Of a stretch of DNA of 64,000 nt, positions 10,009 through 20,400 are shown piece after piece. The notes beneath the pieces were generated by a model. That model did not search any database, was not told where the DNA came from, and saw only the letters and a list, made by a program, of their open reading frames with translations. Both the position numbers and the translations under genes were made by a program. The stretch comes from Acanthosepion pharaonis (taxonomy: Eukaryota; Mollusca; Cephalopoda; Sepiida; Sepiidae). Location of the stretch: assembly GCA_903632075.3 (NCBI GenBank), contig CAHIKZ030001813.1, positions 4,993,501-5,057,500 of the forward strand, read 5' to 3'. Position 1 is the stretch's first letter. Each line of letters starts with the position of its first letter.

Positions 10009-10322
10009 GTTTCATGCTTAAAGACAATCTTCAGGTTATTTATTTTCATTTTTTCTCCCTTTTCTTTTTTCACTGCAGCACATAGGCACATACCATTTAA
10101 TGAAAGTGTAGAATTTGATGTACACAGATCCCATGTAGTTTAACATCTGTCAATATTAAATCTAACATTCATTTCCGTACAAAGGAATACTCGTGATATT
10201 CAATCATAATAATTCCTGTCATTATCATTACATCTGATTTGTTTTAGTGGTGAATCTAGGCACAATTGAAGAACTCCGGTTGACACAAAATCGACCTATA
10301 CAGTATACATTTTATAACTACT

Positions 10323-10325
<3 letters not shown>
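10009..10325 (-). repeat. Dispersed repeat family W, copy 1, with hammerhead-like core
   Basis: Minus strand 10034-10009 reads CTGAAGA, T, TG, loop, CA, T, GAAAC followed by AGACTGTCGC. The text at 10050-10325 is closely matched by 13770-14060 in the same orientation (shared CACTGCAG, ACATAGGCACA, AATGAAAGTGTAGAATTTGA and AGTATACATTTTATAACTAC). The sequence at its end, GACTGTCGC, is also the arm of the inverted repeat at 11.4 kb. It is probably a PLE-type terminus, with no coding capacity. Confidence 0.6.

Positions 10326-10388
<63 letters not shown>
10320..10388. repeat. (CT)n(TA)n tract
   Basis: A CT run passes directly into a TA run, ending at the MITE whose TA target lies within the tract. 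Confidence 0.95.
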
Positions 10389-10391
<3 letters not shown>

Positions 10392-10547
10392 TGTAACCCG
10401 GATATAAGAGAGTTGTCGGGACAGGAGAAGAAGTCTCTTATATCCGGGTTTCTCTTATATATCCGGGTTTGGTCTATTTTGTTTAGGCAAGTATGGGAAC
10501 ACTTTGGAACCAGGTATCCGGGTTTCTCTTATATCCGGGTTACACTG
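10389..10547. mobile_element. Small TA-flanked MITE (pogo/Tigger-like ends)
   Basis: The element is 159 bp and begins CAGTGTAACCCGGATATAAG and ends CTTATATCCGGGTTACACTG, perfect inverted termini of at least 20 bp. It is flanked by TA on both sides (10387-10388 and 10548-10549). Inside, ATATCCGGGTTTCTCTTATA-type text is repeated, so the terminal sequence is iterated subterminally. It has no ORF and would depend on a transposase in trans. The TA target and CAGT ends fit the Tc1/mariner-pogo superfamily. Confidence 0.92.
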
Positions 10548-10828
10548 TATAATAAATCCTAAAGAGCCAGGAACAACCTACTTAGGTTTCACCTAAACGA
10601 ATGTTCAGCGTAATCTGGCTCTACTTAGCGTATTGAGCACGTGTTAGCTTTATTACTCGCTTGGGTTTTTTCTTTGGACTAAAAACTTAAGGCACTGGAC
10701 GATTTGTTTCGACCTGTTTAGATCTTTCTTTTTTTTCCATTTTTTTTTTCTCAGGTACCAATTTGTTTAGATACTTTACTTGAAAGTTGTGCTATCCGAG
10801 GTTTTTTCCAACTGAGTATTACTATTAG

Positions 10829-11265
<437 letters not shown>

Positions 11266-11355
<90 letters not shown>
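11266..11355. repeat. (CT)n(CTAT)n(CT)n(TA)n compound microsatellite
   Basis: A compound tract directly adjoining the inverted repeat at 11356. Confidence 0.95.
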
Positions 11356-11356
<1 letters not shown>

Positions 11357-11475
11357 AGTGAACATAGAAGTCAACACTTAGAGGCGACAGTCTGTTGAAC
11401 AGTACTCGTGGCCTGACGATTGCATCTAGCATGAAACAGACTGTCGCATCTAAGTGTTGACTTCTATTTTCACTT
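11356..11475. repeat. Inverted repeat enclosing a hammerhead-like core
   Basis: Arms 11356-11396 and 11435-11475 are 41 bases each and complementary with about two mismatches. The loop holds (plus strand, 11413-11437) CTGACGA, T, TGC, ATCTA, GCA, T, GAAAC. Read as a hammerhead, the arms would form helix III, TGC/GCA helix II, and the putative cleavage triplet is GTT at 11394-11396. The sequence where helix I should form (11397-11412) does not pair well, so activity is doubtful. (TA)n tracts lie on the left side and about 80 bases to the right. Confidence 0.65.
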
Positions 11476-11550
11476 TTATATTTACACAAGCTCTATCTCT
11501 GATATTGAGCACTTTATCCCATAAATATAGCTCATCTTAAGACTATATTT

Positions 11551-11551
<1 letters not shown>

Positions 11552-11597
<46 letters not shown>
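11552..11597. repeat. (TA)n microsatellite
   Basis: A TA dinucleotide tract directly upstream of family Y copy 1. Confidence 0.97.
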
Positions 11598-11600
<3 letters not shown>

Positions 11601-11624
11601 TCCATGTATGTATCTATGTATATA

Positions 11625-12390
11625 TGTATGCAAGACAGCTTTCGGTTTTAAGACAAAAAAGTTAATCGATGCTAAACACAGTCGATTGTCAGCTGGAACT
11701 CTTTATAATTACTTTGGTCAAATATCTCGAGGAAAACTTGGAATCCATGTCCTTTTGCTCTATCTTAGCGACAGATTTCTTTATAAAAAATATCTCCATG
11801 AATCTTTTGGGAAGAAGTGGTTATTTAACAAAATGATGCGATAGCTGGCGGGAATCTGATGTTTTATATTGTGAGAAGAATAGAGACATATATCTATTTC
11901 TTATTCTTTTTAAAGCAATCATTCACCCCAAGAAAAACAATTTTCGCAAAAAGTAAATGCTGAAGATTCAAGTAATATTTAACTTCATATTTAATTTCTA
12001 TGCGTTTAATCTGTCAGCCTATCTTCAGGAACAAATACGTTCAATTATTACTGTTTGAATAAAAATGTCAAATTCTCTTATGATCATAGTTGCTATACAA
12101 CGCTTTTCGATTTGAACAATATATTAAAAAATAACGACAGACCTGAAGTGATATCTGTGCGTCAATCTATATTCGGTATCAAACACACACAACTCTTATT
12201 GTTTGCATAAACGTGCCAAATTCACCAAGGATCTTAATTGCTATTAGCACTTTTAAACTTGAAGGACAGAAATGAAGTGATTTATTGTATACACGTTATC
12301 GAATATCAGATTAACGAATGTTATGATTGTTCATATGTGTTTGTGTCTTCGATGCAAGAGAAATATGTGAGTAATTGACTTAACGAGTTT
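11625..12390 (+). repeat. Dispersed repeat family Y, copy 1
   Basis: About 765 bases align block by block with 15228-15750, and the last third with 17430-17740. Shared text includes CAAGACAGCTTTCGGT, TTACTTTGGTCAAATA, GGAATCCATGTCCTTTTGCT, TAGCGACAGATTTCTT, AAGTAAATGCTGAAG, TATCTGTGCGTCAAT and AAACACACACAAC. An 82-codon ORF (11596-11844) starts in the preceding tract and has no family signature. I could not assign a superfamily. Confidence 0.65.
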
Positions 12391-13253
12391 GTGCGAATGG
12401 ACTGAAAAATAAAAAAAAGAGCTAAAATTTACTTCGAGCAATACAAACGAGATATTGCGAAGAGCCATTACTGCCCATATCCTTAAAGGATACCACATAA
12501 AGAGAAGAACATACTTATATACTTAGTCTTAAAATTGTCGGATTTTTAACCGCAAAAAAGGAAAATAAAAAATACGCATTAATTCTAAATTAAAATTTTT
12601 CAGTAAGCTTATCGATTTGGGTTTTTGAAATTATTTTCATCAAAGAGAAATGAATCTGTACGACGAAACATCAAAATGTAAGAAAATGCAAAAACATAAT
12701 TTAAAATATTACTTTGCATCAACAGTGCTTAAAATGAAAAGAAAAAAAAAAGGTTGATTAATAACTTTTCCATAAATTTAACTTGTTTTGAATGAAAGAA
12801 ATTATTAATATCTCCATTAGTGTCTTGTTTTCAGATTAATTTTCGTCACATGTTTATAAGAGATAAGATAAATGGCTATTAGATGTACAATATCTGGAAA
12901 ATATCACTGGATGGTATTTATTATGTTGATATTTTATTTCTTAATTTTTTTTCAAATTGTTATAACGAAAAGATTTTCTCTAATAAAGTTTCACCTGTGG
13001 ATATTATTACGGAATATATATTAGCAGCATAAACGACTTGCCGAGTTCAAATTCCGTCTTCCTCTGCTTTATTTATATCAATACTCACCGAATTTAAAAC
13101 TCAACAGACACTCCCGTTAGAGTCTTATTAAATGATGTGTCTTATGAACGTAAGAGAAGGAAATAGGAAATGATGATTGCGAGGATATGAATATGGATAA
13201 CGATTGATCTTGGATTTGAAGATTTTAAGATTGTATTGTTCGAGAAAGCATCC
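12391..13253. other. No recognised feature
   Basis: Strongly AT-rich sequence. I see no ORF or repeat relationship. Confidence 0.45.
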
Positions 13254-13375
13254 ACGCGGGAGTTTGTTACACAGAGTAGGGGTTGCATTCAATTTCACTG
13301 TAATTCCTTTGGAAAAGGCATGAACGCAACTTTTTCCCTCCAGCTATGAGGTAAATATTAAGGTATACTGGGAGA
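13254..13375 (+). repeat. SINE tail fragment (5S/tRNA SINE family)
   Basis: The text GGAAAAGGCATGAACGC followed by CCCTCCAGCTATGAGGTAAA matches the 3' tail of the 5S/tRNA SINEs at 7.9 and 38.8 kb. The promoter-bearing head is missing or unrecognisable. Confidence 0.45.
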
Positions 13376-13769
13376 AAATCTACACTGAATTTAAACTCTC
13401 GAAAAGATAACGAGAATTAACTATCCTTCCCCAAAAACCCTGATAGTTCATAGGTATTAAAGAGAAAAGCATAATCGTCTATGTACTGAAGGGATATAGG
13501 ATTTAATATAAGGCTGTGTTACAAAACGTGAAATCACGATTTCGCTTTATTTTCTCCAACTTTCATTTCGTTGCTGTAGGTCTGGCGCACGTCCAAGACG
13601 AGACTTCATCATGTGTCATCCAACGAGGTTAGAGATCAAAATAAACGATTATAAAAAAAAAGAAAGAAAAAAAGCTCAATTTTAATGAACCTGAGGTCGG
13701 AACAAAAACAAACATGAAGAATACAATAAATGAAAAAATATATAACTTAAAATTTATTTTCGTTTTTTT
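13376..13769. other. No recognised feature
   Basis: No gene or element edges were recognised. Confidence 0.4.
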
Positions 13770-14060
13770 TTTCCTCCCTTTTTCTCATTTCACTGCAGTA
13801 CATAGGCACACATCCTTTAATGAAAGTGTAGAATTTGACGTACACAGAGCCCATTTATTGTAACATCTATCAATTTTAAATCTAACATTCGATTCAGTAC
13901 AAATGAATACTAATAATATCCAACCATCGTATAAAAGCCCTTTTTTATCATGTAATCTGATTTGTTTTATCAGTGACTTTAGACAGAAATTAATAACTTC
14001 GGTTGACATAAAAATGTTGCCTCAAACCCGAACTATAAAGTATACATTTTATAACTACTT
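13770..14060 (-). repeat. Dispersed repeat family W, copy 2
   Basis: This stretch is similar along its whole length to 10050-10325. The hammerhead-like end present at 10009-10034 is not seen here, so it is truncated on that side. The minus-strand 74-codon ORF (14009-13785) has no recognised motif. The plus-strand ORF at 13903-14106 is its shadow. Confidence 0.65.
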
Positions 14061-14425
14061 GTCTATGTCATCAAATATGGCGATATATAGGAAATTGATG
14101 TTTTAAGTTTTAATGTTATTACATATGTTATTATATGTTATTACATATAAGTAATTAATGTTATTATATGTGAGTATTTAAGTATGTTTTCCAATGATTG
14201 TTGTAGTGCAATCTTTCACAGAGTAGATCTTTTCATTTCTCGACATCGTAAAGCCAGGAAAATTCTAGTCAACAGTGCAAATGAAATATTTCGCTTTAGT
14301 GGTTTGAAATTTATGGCTGCCAATAAAATAGCTAATTTTCATCGCTGGCACAACATTAACGTGAAACTGTAAGAGTTGGTGAAATTCTCCGACGGAACAA
14401 ATATTTATAAAAATTAGAAACCATA
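14061..14425. other. No recognised feature
   Basis: A 62-codon ORF (14184-14372) has no family signature. The sequence contains ATTACATATGTTATT-type short repeats at 14115-14170. Confidence 0.35.
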
Positions 14426-14427
14426 TA

Positions 14428-14522
14428 CCGTATATATTCATGTATAAACCGAGTTCACGGATATAGTCATGTATAAGCCGAGTTCACATATATAGTCATG
14501 TATAAGCCAAGTTCACTTATAG
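14428..14522. repeat. Minisatellite, about 30-bp unit, three copies
   Basis: Three successive units contain ATGTATAAACCGAGTTCAC, ATGTATAAGCCGAGTTCAC and ATGTATAAGCCAAGTTCAC. The motif resembles terminal sequences of some TA-target DNA transposons, so it may be an expanded transposon end. Confidence 0.8.
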
Positions 14523-14629
14523 GGCGAATTTGATTTTTTTTTTCATGAATGTTAACCCCTACAGAAAAAAAAAAATAGCTGTGTATAGTGCAACCGGTCA
14601 CCGAAAATGCACGATTTTTAAACACTCAA

Positions 14630-14636
<7 letters not shown>

Positions 14637-14690
<54 letters not shown>
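14637..14690. repeat. (TA)n microsatellite
   Basis: A TA dinucleotide tract immediately left of the palindrome at 14697. Confidence 0.97.
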
Positions 14691-14695
<5 letters not shown>

Positions 14696-14696
14696 T

Positions 14697-14769
14697 CAAC
14701 TGAACTACGTGTAACCAATAAAAATTATGCTGATAGTAATAAAGAAATAATAGCAGATAAAAAAACATT

Positions 14770-14822
<53 letters not shown>

Positions 14823-14824
14823 TA

Positions 14825-14870
<46 letters not shown>

Positions 14871-14944
14871 AATGTTTTTTTTATCTGCTATTATTTCTTT
14901 ATTACTATCAGCATAATTTTTATTGGTTACACGTAGTTCAGTTG
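14697..14944. repeat. Near-perfect 248-bp palindrome with (TA)n centre
   Basis: The left arm starts CAACTGAACTACGTGTAACC and the right arm ends with its exact reverse complement. About 75 bases of unique sequence on each side match almost base for base, and the centre is (TA)n with one A-rich interruption near 14823. The low divergence of the arms means a recent inverted duplication, or a hairpin artefact of sequencing or assembly. Confidence 0.92.
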
Positions 14945-15227
14945 ATGTGCCTGTTTTATATATTATTTTTGAAACAATGTCGGATAAAATATCCATTCAA
15001 AAATTATTGCTGTTTACGTTTCAGGTAAGAAACTAAAACTAGCATATAAAAATTCGTAGAAACCACAACGAAAAAAAAAATATATATATAATCTAGCCGA
15101 TTTGACTTAGACTGTTTTTGTTTTTGTTTTCATTACTTTTGTTCTTCAATATTCCACAGTGTGATAATAGAAGATATGCTAAGAATGTCGAAACAACATT
15201 GTAAGAACCTGGATACAATTTTACAAC

Positions 15228-15750
15228 AAGACAGCTTTCGGTATTTAATACGAAAAAGGAAATCGAGGCAAAGCACCACCGAATAGAACTCTTTATATTT
15301 ACTTTGGTCAAATAACCTGAGGAATCCATGTCCTTTTGCTCTGTCCTAGCGACAGATTTCTTGATAGAAAAGATATCGACGAAACTTTTGAAAGTGGTCA
15401 TTTATCAAAATGTAGCCATAGCTGGCGGCTATCCAATGCTTTATAACGTAGGAAAATTAAAAACTTGTATCTTTTTTTTTTATTCTTTTAAAAGCAATCA
15501 TTTACCAAAAGAAAAACATAATTTTCACAGAAGTAAATGCTGAAGTTTCTAAGTAATATTTACCTTCGTATTTCAGTTCTATGCATTTCACCTGTCAGTT
15601 TATCTTCGAGACCAAATACGCTCAACTATTACTGTTTGCATAAACGTGTCAAATTCACTTACGGCATTAATTGCTATATATCACTTTTAGAATTGAACAA
15701 TGAGTTGAACATCGACTGTAGATCGAATATGGATCAGAATCTGAAAGTAT
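15228..15750 (+). repeat. Dispersed repeat family Y, copy 2
   Basis: The same blocks and order as family Y copy 1 (11625-12390), with small deletions. The interval between the two copies includes the palindrome and family W copy 2. Confidence 0.65.
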
Positions 15751-16345
15751 GATAAAATAAAAGAACAAATAGGAAAGGTATATCAATCTAACATGTTTCA
15801 AATTCATTATAGCAAAGAGATTGAGAAAAAGCAGACAAAAGGACAGAAAATATTGATATTTTCAGTTATATTTGGGTCAATTCTCAATCATCAGACACGT
15901 ATCACGTGTATTAAAATCGTCGATAATTTTAGATATATGTAGGTTTGTGAAGAATTTTGTATGTTTAAGGGGCAACGAGTGGTAAAATGTAATTTTGTGC
16001 GTTTTTCTGTCTAGTAGGTATTTTTTTTATCTTGCCCTTTGTGCGACCCACCCTCGCAGCGGAAAGTGGAAGGGTTCTGACTTTTTGACTCGCTTATTAA
16101 GGAATGTATTCTTTGTATTAGATAGATATGAGTTAGATTCTTTAAGAATGGATTCACAGAATGATGACATTGTAATGTAATGTTTTAGGCGTGTGTTTAT
16201 AATTGGTAATAATGTTATTATTAAATTTTCAATATATTTTCTCCTTAAAGCATTATGTTCTTTTTTAAATAGGGTGGTGCTGTAGCATACCTACGGACGA
16301 TAATGGTTATGTCCCCATTCACATACATACAGTAGTAAATACTCT
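15751..16345. other. No recognised feature
   Basis: No repeat relation was found. ORF 15995-16180 has no recognised motif. Confidence 0.35.
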
Positions 16346-16350
16346 ATGTT

Positions 16351-16815
16351 GGTCTGCATTTGGAGATTCGTCTCCGGCTGTGCTGGTCAAACTCTCTGCC
16401 TTCGGGCAGAGATGATCGCCAGACGAGGTTATGTCGAAGGGCAGTGTCTCGTTTCGGGAAACAGCTAGCCAACCCGATTTTATACGGAGTCTACGGGGAA
16501 TTTTTGGCCGAGACTACGGGCTCGGAACCCCACATTAAATTATGCCTTGTGCCACATCTGACCTCTTGGGGTGGTTGGTAGATACCCTGCAGTTGGAGAT
16601 TTGTTTCCATCTGTGCTGGTTAAACTCTCTGCCTCCGAGCAGAGAGGATCCCCAGACGAAGCTATGTCGGAGGGCAGTGTCTCGTCTCGGGAAACAGCTA
16701 CCCGACCCCGTTTCATACGGTCTCGGATACCCCACCTTAAATTAGGCCTTGTGTCACATGTGACCGCGTGGGGTGGTTGGTAAATATCCCGTAGTTGGAG
16801 ATTTATTGGGGAATT
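16351..16815 (+). repeat. GC-rich tandem repeat, two full units and a partial third
   Basis: Units start at TGGAGATTCG (16361), TGGAGATTTG (16594) and TGGAGATTTA (16796). Units share GTGCTGGT(C/T)AAACTCTC, GCAGAGA(T/G)GATC, CCAGACGA(G/A)G, GGGCAGTGTCTCGT, GGGAAACAGCTA, and GGGGTGGTTGGTA. The spacing is 233 then 202 bases. The block is clearly richer in G and C than its surroundings. Overlapping ORFs on both strands reflect this composition. It may be the promoter monomers of a LINE 5' UTR, but no LINE ORF follows, so this is only a suggestion. Confidence 0.85.
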
Positions 16816-17122
16816 CACTTGACTCACTTCTAGTAGCTGACTCTTTCTTCTACGCGCCGCTGGCGAATCTTATATGTATTGTTCTTGTCCTATGTATTAT
16901 CGTTCATTACCAACCTTCGTGTGGTTATTATATTCAGTACCCTTCCCTAGGTTACAACAGTTGGCATTAGTGAAATCAAAGTTATGTCCAGCATCGTTTT
17001 GATCCATATTTGATGTACATTTGATCTTCAACTCATTTTGTCTGAACTTGGAGACGACTTCAAAGAGACAGCAAAAACATTATATTTTCAAGAAAAAAAA
17101 ATTCTATTCGGTTACTGTCTAT
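16816..17122. other. No recognised feature
   Basis: Sequence downstream of the tandem repeat, possibly part of the same element. I recognise nothing in it. Confidence 0.35.
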
Positions 17123-17386
17123 AAAACAGAAGGAATTTCCTACTCAGCTGCATTGCCGAAAAAGCCATTCCAAAAAGTATTTTCAAAGTACTGAATAGCA
17201 CAAATAATATCGTCCCCAAACACATCCACGACGACCTCCTCACATGCAGGGAACAATTCATCCACCAAGAAAGGCTCACCAATGACCAAACAGCATCAAA
17301 TAGAAAAAGGTTACACAGAGAAAATATCCTTTCTAAAACCAAAGTCGAAATCTTGCGACTAACAATATCACACACAAACTACAGTT
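17123..17386 (+). pseudogene. Possible coding relic of an unknown element
   Basis: The plus frame is open for about 87 codons without an ATG. It has a protein-like, charged composition that includes CIAEKAIPKSIFKVLN, VPKHIHDDLLTCREQF and NRKRLHRENILSK. A minus-strand ORF overlaps the same bases. The sequence looks unlike the AT-rich noise around it and may be an internal part of a retroelement protein that joins family Y copy 3. I cannot name the family. Confidence 0.3.
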
Positions 17387-17429
17387 AAATCGGTTAAAAC
17401 ACAAACTTTCCGACCTTTGCGCCAACAGT

Positions 17430-17740
17430 AGATGGAAAGAAACAATATAACTGAACAATGTAAAAAAAAAATAACGACAGAAATGAAGCGATATCTGTGC
17501 GTCAATTTATATACGATACCAAACACACACAACCCTTACTGTTTGCATAGACGTGTCAAATTCCCCAAGGATCTTAATTGCGATATAGTAATTTTAAACT
17601 TGAAGAAGAGAAATCATGTGATATATAGCATATATGTTGTAGAATATCAGATTAATCATCCGGTTGAATGTTCCAGTTGCTCTTATGTATTTCTCAATTC
17701 ACCACTAAATTGTATGTCCATCTTAAAACGGATTTGACAA
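17430..17740 (+). repeat. Dispersed repeat family Y, copy 3 (3' part)
   Basis: This copy matches 12106-12390 over AACGACAGAAATGAAG, GATATCTGTGCGTCAATTTA, CCAAACACACACAACCC, AAGGATCTTAATTGCGATAT and AGAATATCAGATTAA. Only the last third of the family is present. Confidence 0.7.
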
Positions 17741-18214
17741 GGACAAAAAACAGAGTGTATCGAAAGCTGAAAGCCTATATTCCTGTAAGTTGTATAAATC
17801 AGTTTTTTTTTATAAAGACAGGCTTTCGTACATGAACAACCATATCATTTAATATTGCAATGTGACATACATTGTGCTTAATAGCGTCTACAATCTGCAT
17901 ACATCTTCGATCTATTAGTATCTCTTTACATGACAAATTGGAACACTGTTTTAAACTTTCTACATTTCCATTCCTTAGTTGTATTCGTTATAATTTCATC
18001 AAACATAAAGTTTCACCTAAGTACAAGATATTTTAATTCTTCAGTTATCTCGATTATAACAAACATAAGAAAACAAACTTTTCAGTAAAAATAAATTATA
18101 CAATAGATAGGAGTTTGCTTTCATTACAAATAGTTTTCCGATTAATCCATCTTTTCGTTGTTATCTTACTGCTTTGTTGCATGTATCTAATTGGCTTCAT
18201 ATGAAACAAAGTGT
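17741..18214. other. No recognised feature
   Basis: AT-rich, without recognisable elements. Confidence 0.4.
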
Positions 18215-18312
18215 ATCCCTCTTACTCTTCTTCTTTCTCTCTATCTCTCTTTTCGTCTCCCTATCACTATCTTTCTCTCTCTCTATCTCTCACTCTTCCT
18301 CTCTATCACACA
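18215..18312. repeat. CT-rich simple sequence
   Basis: A pyrimidine-rich tract of CTCTAT and TTCTCT units. The ORF over it is a serine/leucine artefact. Confidence 0.9.
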
Positions 18313-18599
18313 GTCCCCTATTTTTTATTTTTTTATTTACAAAATATAATACAATGTTAGTAACAGAAGAAGTAGATGGCGATTTTAATGTTTCGCAACA
18401 TTAACTTAGCTAGATGCATTAACTCTTAAAATCAGGCAATGTGATGGCTGGCCAAACGTATCCGTGTATGCCTGTCTATTATGGCGGCTAGCCAATCCCT
18501 GTCGCAGACGTCTGTTCAGACACATGTGTGCTTTTACAAAACCACAGAGTCCACCAGTAGTTTATACGGCAACTATGATCAGCGGATCTTAGTTACTGT

Positions 18600-18690
18600 T
18601 TCTGAGAGAGAGCGCATCATGTGGCGTGATCAAGAATCTGAACAAGGCTGCTGTCTCAAACCCTCGGTGACGATGACATGTGACTCCATG
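18600..18690 (+). repeat. Short repeat shared with 24815-24890
   Basis: Both places have AATCTGAACAAGG, CTCAAAC, a CAGTGACGGTGAC-like block and TGTGACTCCATG in the same order. The parent element is unknown. Confidence 0.6.
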
Positions 18691-19009
18691 CTAACACAAA
18701 AATCGACGGCTCCCAAATATTTCCATCAACCCAATTTCACTGACAAAGGCTTGCGTCAATTCGTGGTATGTTTTTCCGTTAATTTCTAAATCTGCCGCAA
18801 TCTGGGATCTCGTATTATCCCATTTATTATCATATCTTATTCATAATGAATACCCGTCCTACATTGATCCACACCGTGCTATAAATCTTCAGTTCTTCAG
18901 TGAGAACCAAACTATTTTTTAAAAAAAATCCCACTCAGAGCGAATAAATAGTCTAATTGCCGATGTAGAAGTTACAAAACAGGAAAATAAGTTTGTTTTA
19001 TCTGATTGT

Positions 19010-19340
19010 AGATTTTAGTCTATCAGTGCTTGTATATGGCAGTGGATGCTGAACAGTCTCCTCACAGATGAAGAAGGGACGTGAAGGAACAGAAATGTGA
19101 TGCCACAGAAGAGGATACATGTAACGAACATGTGCGCAAAACTTTAGAGAAAATAGCAACAAAAAGAACACATACTTAACATCAGAAAGAGACAGGTGAA
19201 TTCTCCCGAGCACATAATAAGAAAAGACGGCTTGGAAAAATTGATACTCACAAGACAAGGCAAGAGGGACAGAGGAACACAATACACAGCCTAGCTAGCG
19301 AGTTTGTGCAAGTGGATGGTTGATTTGAATATAGAAAAGA
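19010..19340 (+). mobile_element. LINE 3' fragment (family R), first piece
   Basis: The text TGCTGAACAGTCTCCTCACA, GATGAAGAAG, CGAACATGTG, AACATCAGAAAGAGACAGGT and GCACATAATAAGAAAAGACG parallels the LINE at 33280-33870. The encoded order resembles the C-terminal end of a LINE ORF2 (a region with a WTEHV-like block, then LRKR, then a basic GKRxR segment). Frames are broken. Confidence 0.6.
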
Positions 19341-19374
19341 TAACCAAAAGACAAAATTTATGCTACAAAGAACA

Positions 19375-19664
19375 GAAAATTGTGGAGAGAAAATGAAAAG
19401 AAAAAAAAACATCTTTATATGCTTAACCTCAGAAAGAGAAACTTGAAATTTCTAGGGTACATAATGAGGAAAGAGAGCTTAGAAAATTTTAAACTCACAA
19501 GATTGATTGAAGGCAAGGAATTGAGAGGAAAACGACGCACAACCTATATAGCTAGTTTGTGTAAATGGATGGCAGAACAGGGATCAGGGGAGATAATCTA
19601 AAGACAAAATTTAATTATAGCTATAAAGGATAGGAAATTTTGGAGAGCTATGAAGGGCCCAGGC
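19375..19664 (+). mobile_element. LINE 3' fragment (family R), second piece
   Basis: The plus frame (19380-19601) encodes LRKRNLKFLGYIMRKESLEN, then LIEGKELRGKRRTTYIASL and CKWMAEQ. This is the C-terminal end of the LINE ORF2, with the usual LGHIMRKE and GKRxRGKxRTTY signature. It overlaps in content with 19010-19340, so two 3' ends lie head to tail. The 3' end (GGAGAGCTATGAAGG) passes directly into (GAA)n. Confidence 0.75.
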
Positions 19665-19895
19665 AAGAAGAAGAAGAAGAAGAAGAAGAAGAAGAAGAAG
19701 GTGGTGGAGAAGAAAAAGAAGAATAAAGAGAAGAAGAAGAAGGTGGTGAAGAAGAAGAAGAAGAAGAAGAAGAAGAAGAAGAAGAAGAAGAAGAAGAAGA
19801 AGATATAAAGAAAAAAGAAAAACGAGGAGGAGGAGGAGAAAAAGAAGAATAAGGAGAAGAAGAAGAAAAAGAAGAAAAAGAAGAAGAGGAGGTGA
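19665..19895. repeat. (GAA)n purine tract seeded from a LINE 3' end
   Basis: About 230 bases of GAA/GAAGG units, almost all purine on the plus strand. It begins exactly where the family R LINE ends. At 33.86 kb the same LINE end is followed by only AGAAGAAGAA, so the long tract probably grew from the LINE tail. Phenylalanine-run ORFs on the minus strand are artefacts. Confidence 0.93.
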
Positions 19896-20004
19896 AGAAG
19901 TAGAAATGTATAAAAATAAAATAAAATAAAAGCTAATGACTGATAAAAGGACACAAAAAATGAAAAATACGAAATAAAGAATTATTTACTATTGTCTTCA
20001 TCTT

Positions 20005-20250
20005 TGTCGCCATATTTATCACAACGTCTCGGCCGTTATACGCTCCGGCCTTCTTCAGGTGGTTGGAATGTCGAATTGAACCCTTTGTTTAGTTCCACGT
20101 TTGATGGGGTAGATCAGTTATTCGTTAAGTTCCACGTTTGATGGATGTATAGCTATCAGTTATCTCCCGTTAATTTTTAAAGGAGAGGCAGGCCCTCTGA
20201 AAGTTTTCCACGAGGGGAGGTAGCCTTAACTGGTTATTGAACTAGACAGG
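20005..20250 (-). repeat. tRNA-headed SINE with hammerhead-like tail, copy 2 (head truncated)
   Basis: Minus strand: a body with TTAACGGGAGATAACTGATA and CATCAAACGTGGAACTTAA text leads to a tail CTGAAGAAGGCCGGAGCGTA, TAACGGCCGAGAC (20058-20026). One base of the GAAA box has changed. A duplicated piece of the body (ACGTTTGATGG, twice) is visible. The tail faces left, away from copy 3 at 20401. Confidence 0.75.
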
Positions 20251-20400
20251 GAACACAGTCGGATAAACAACAAAGTTAGGCCACAAAATATGAGCTCTGG
20301 TAAAACATGCAATGATAACAGAAAAATTGCAATATGAACAGTGGTGAAAATGGTTACTAAAGACATTAGGTTTATAATACTCAGAAATTCATACCCAGAT

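Noticed and set aside
16360..16970. A GC-rich protein-coding gene on either strand
   Set aside because: Five overlapping short ORFs on both strands follow from tandem repetition and base composition. Reading frames are not conserved between units.
19598..19954. 118-codon phenylalanine-rich ORF
   Set aside because: It is a reverse translation of the (GAA)n tract.
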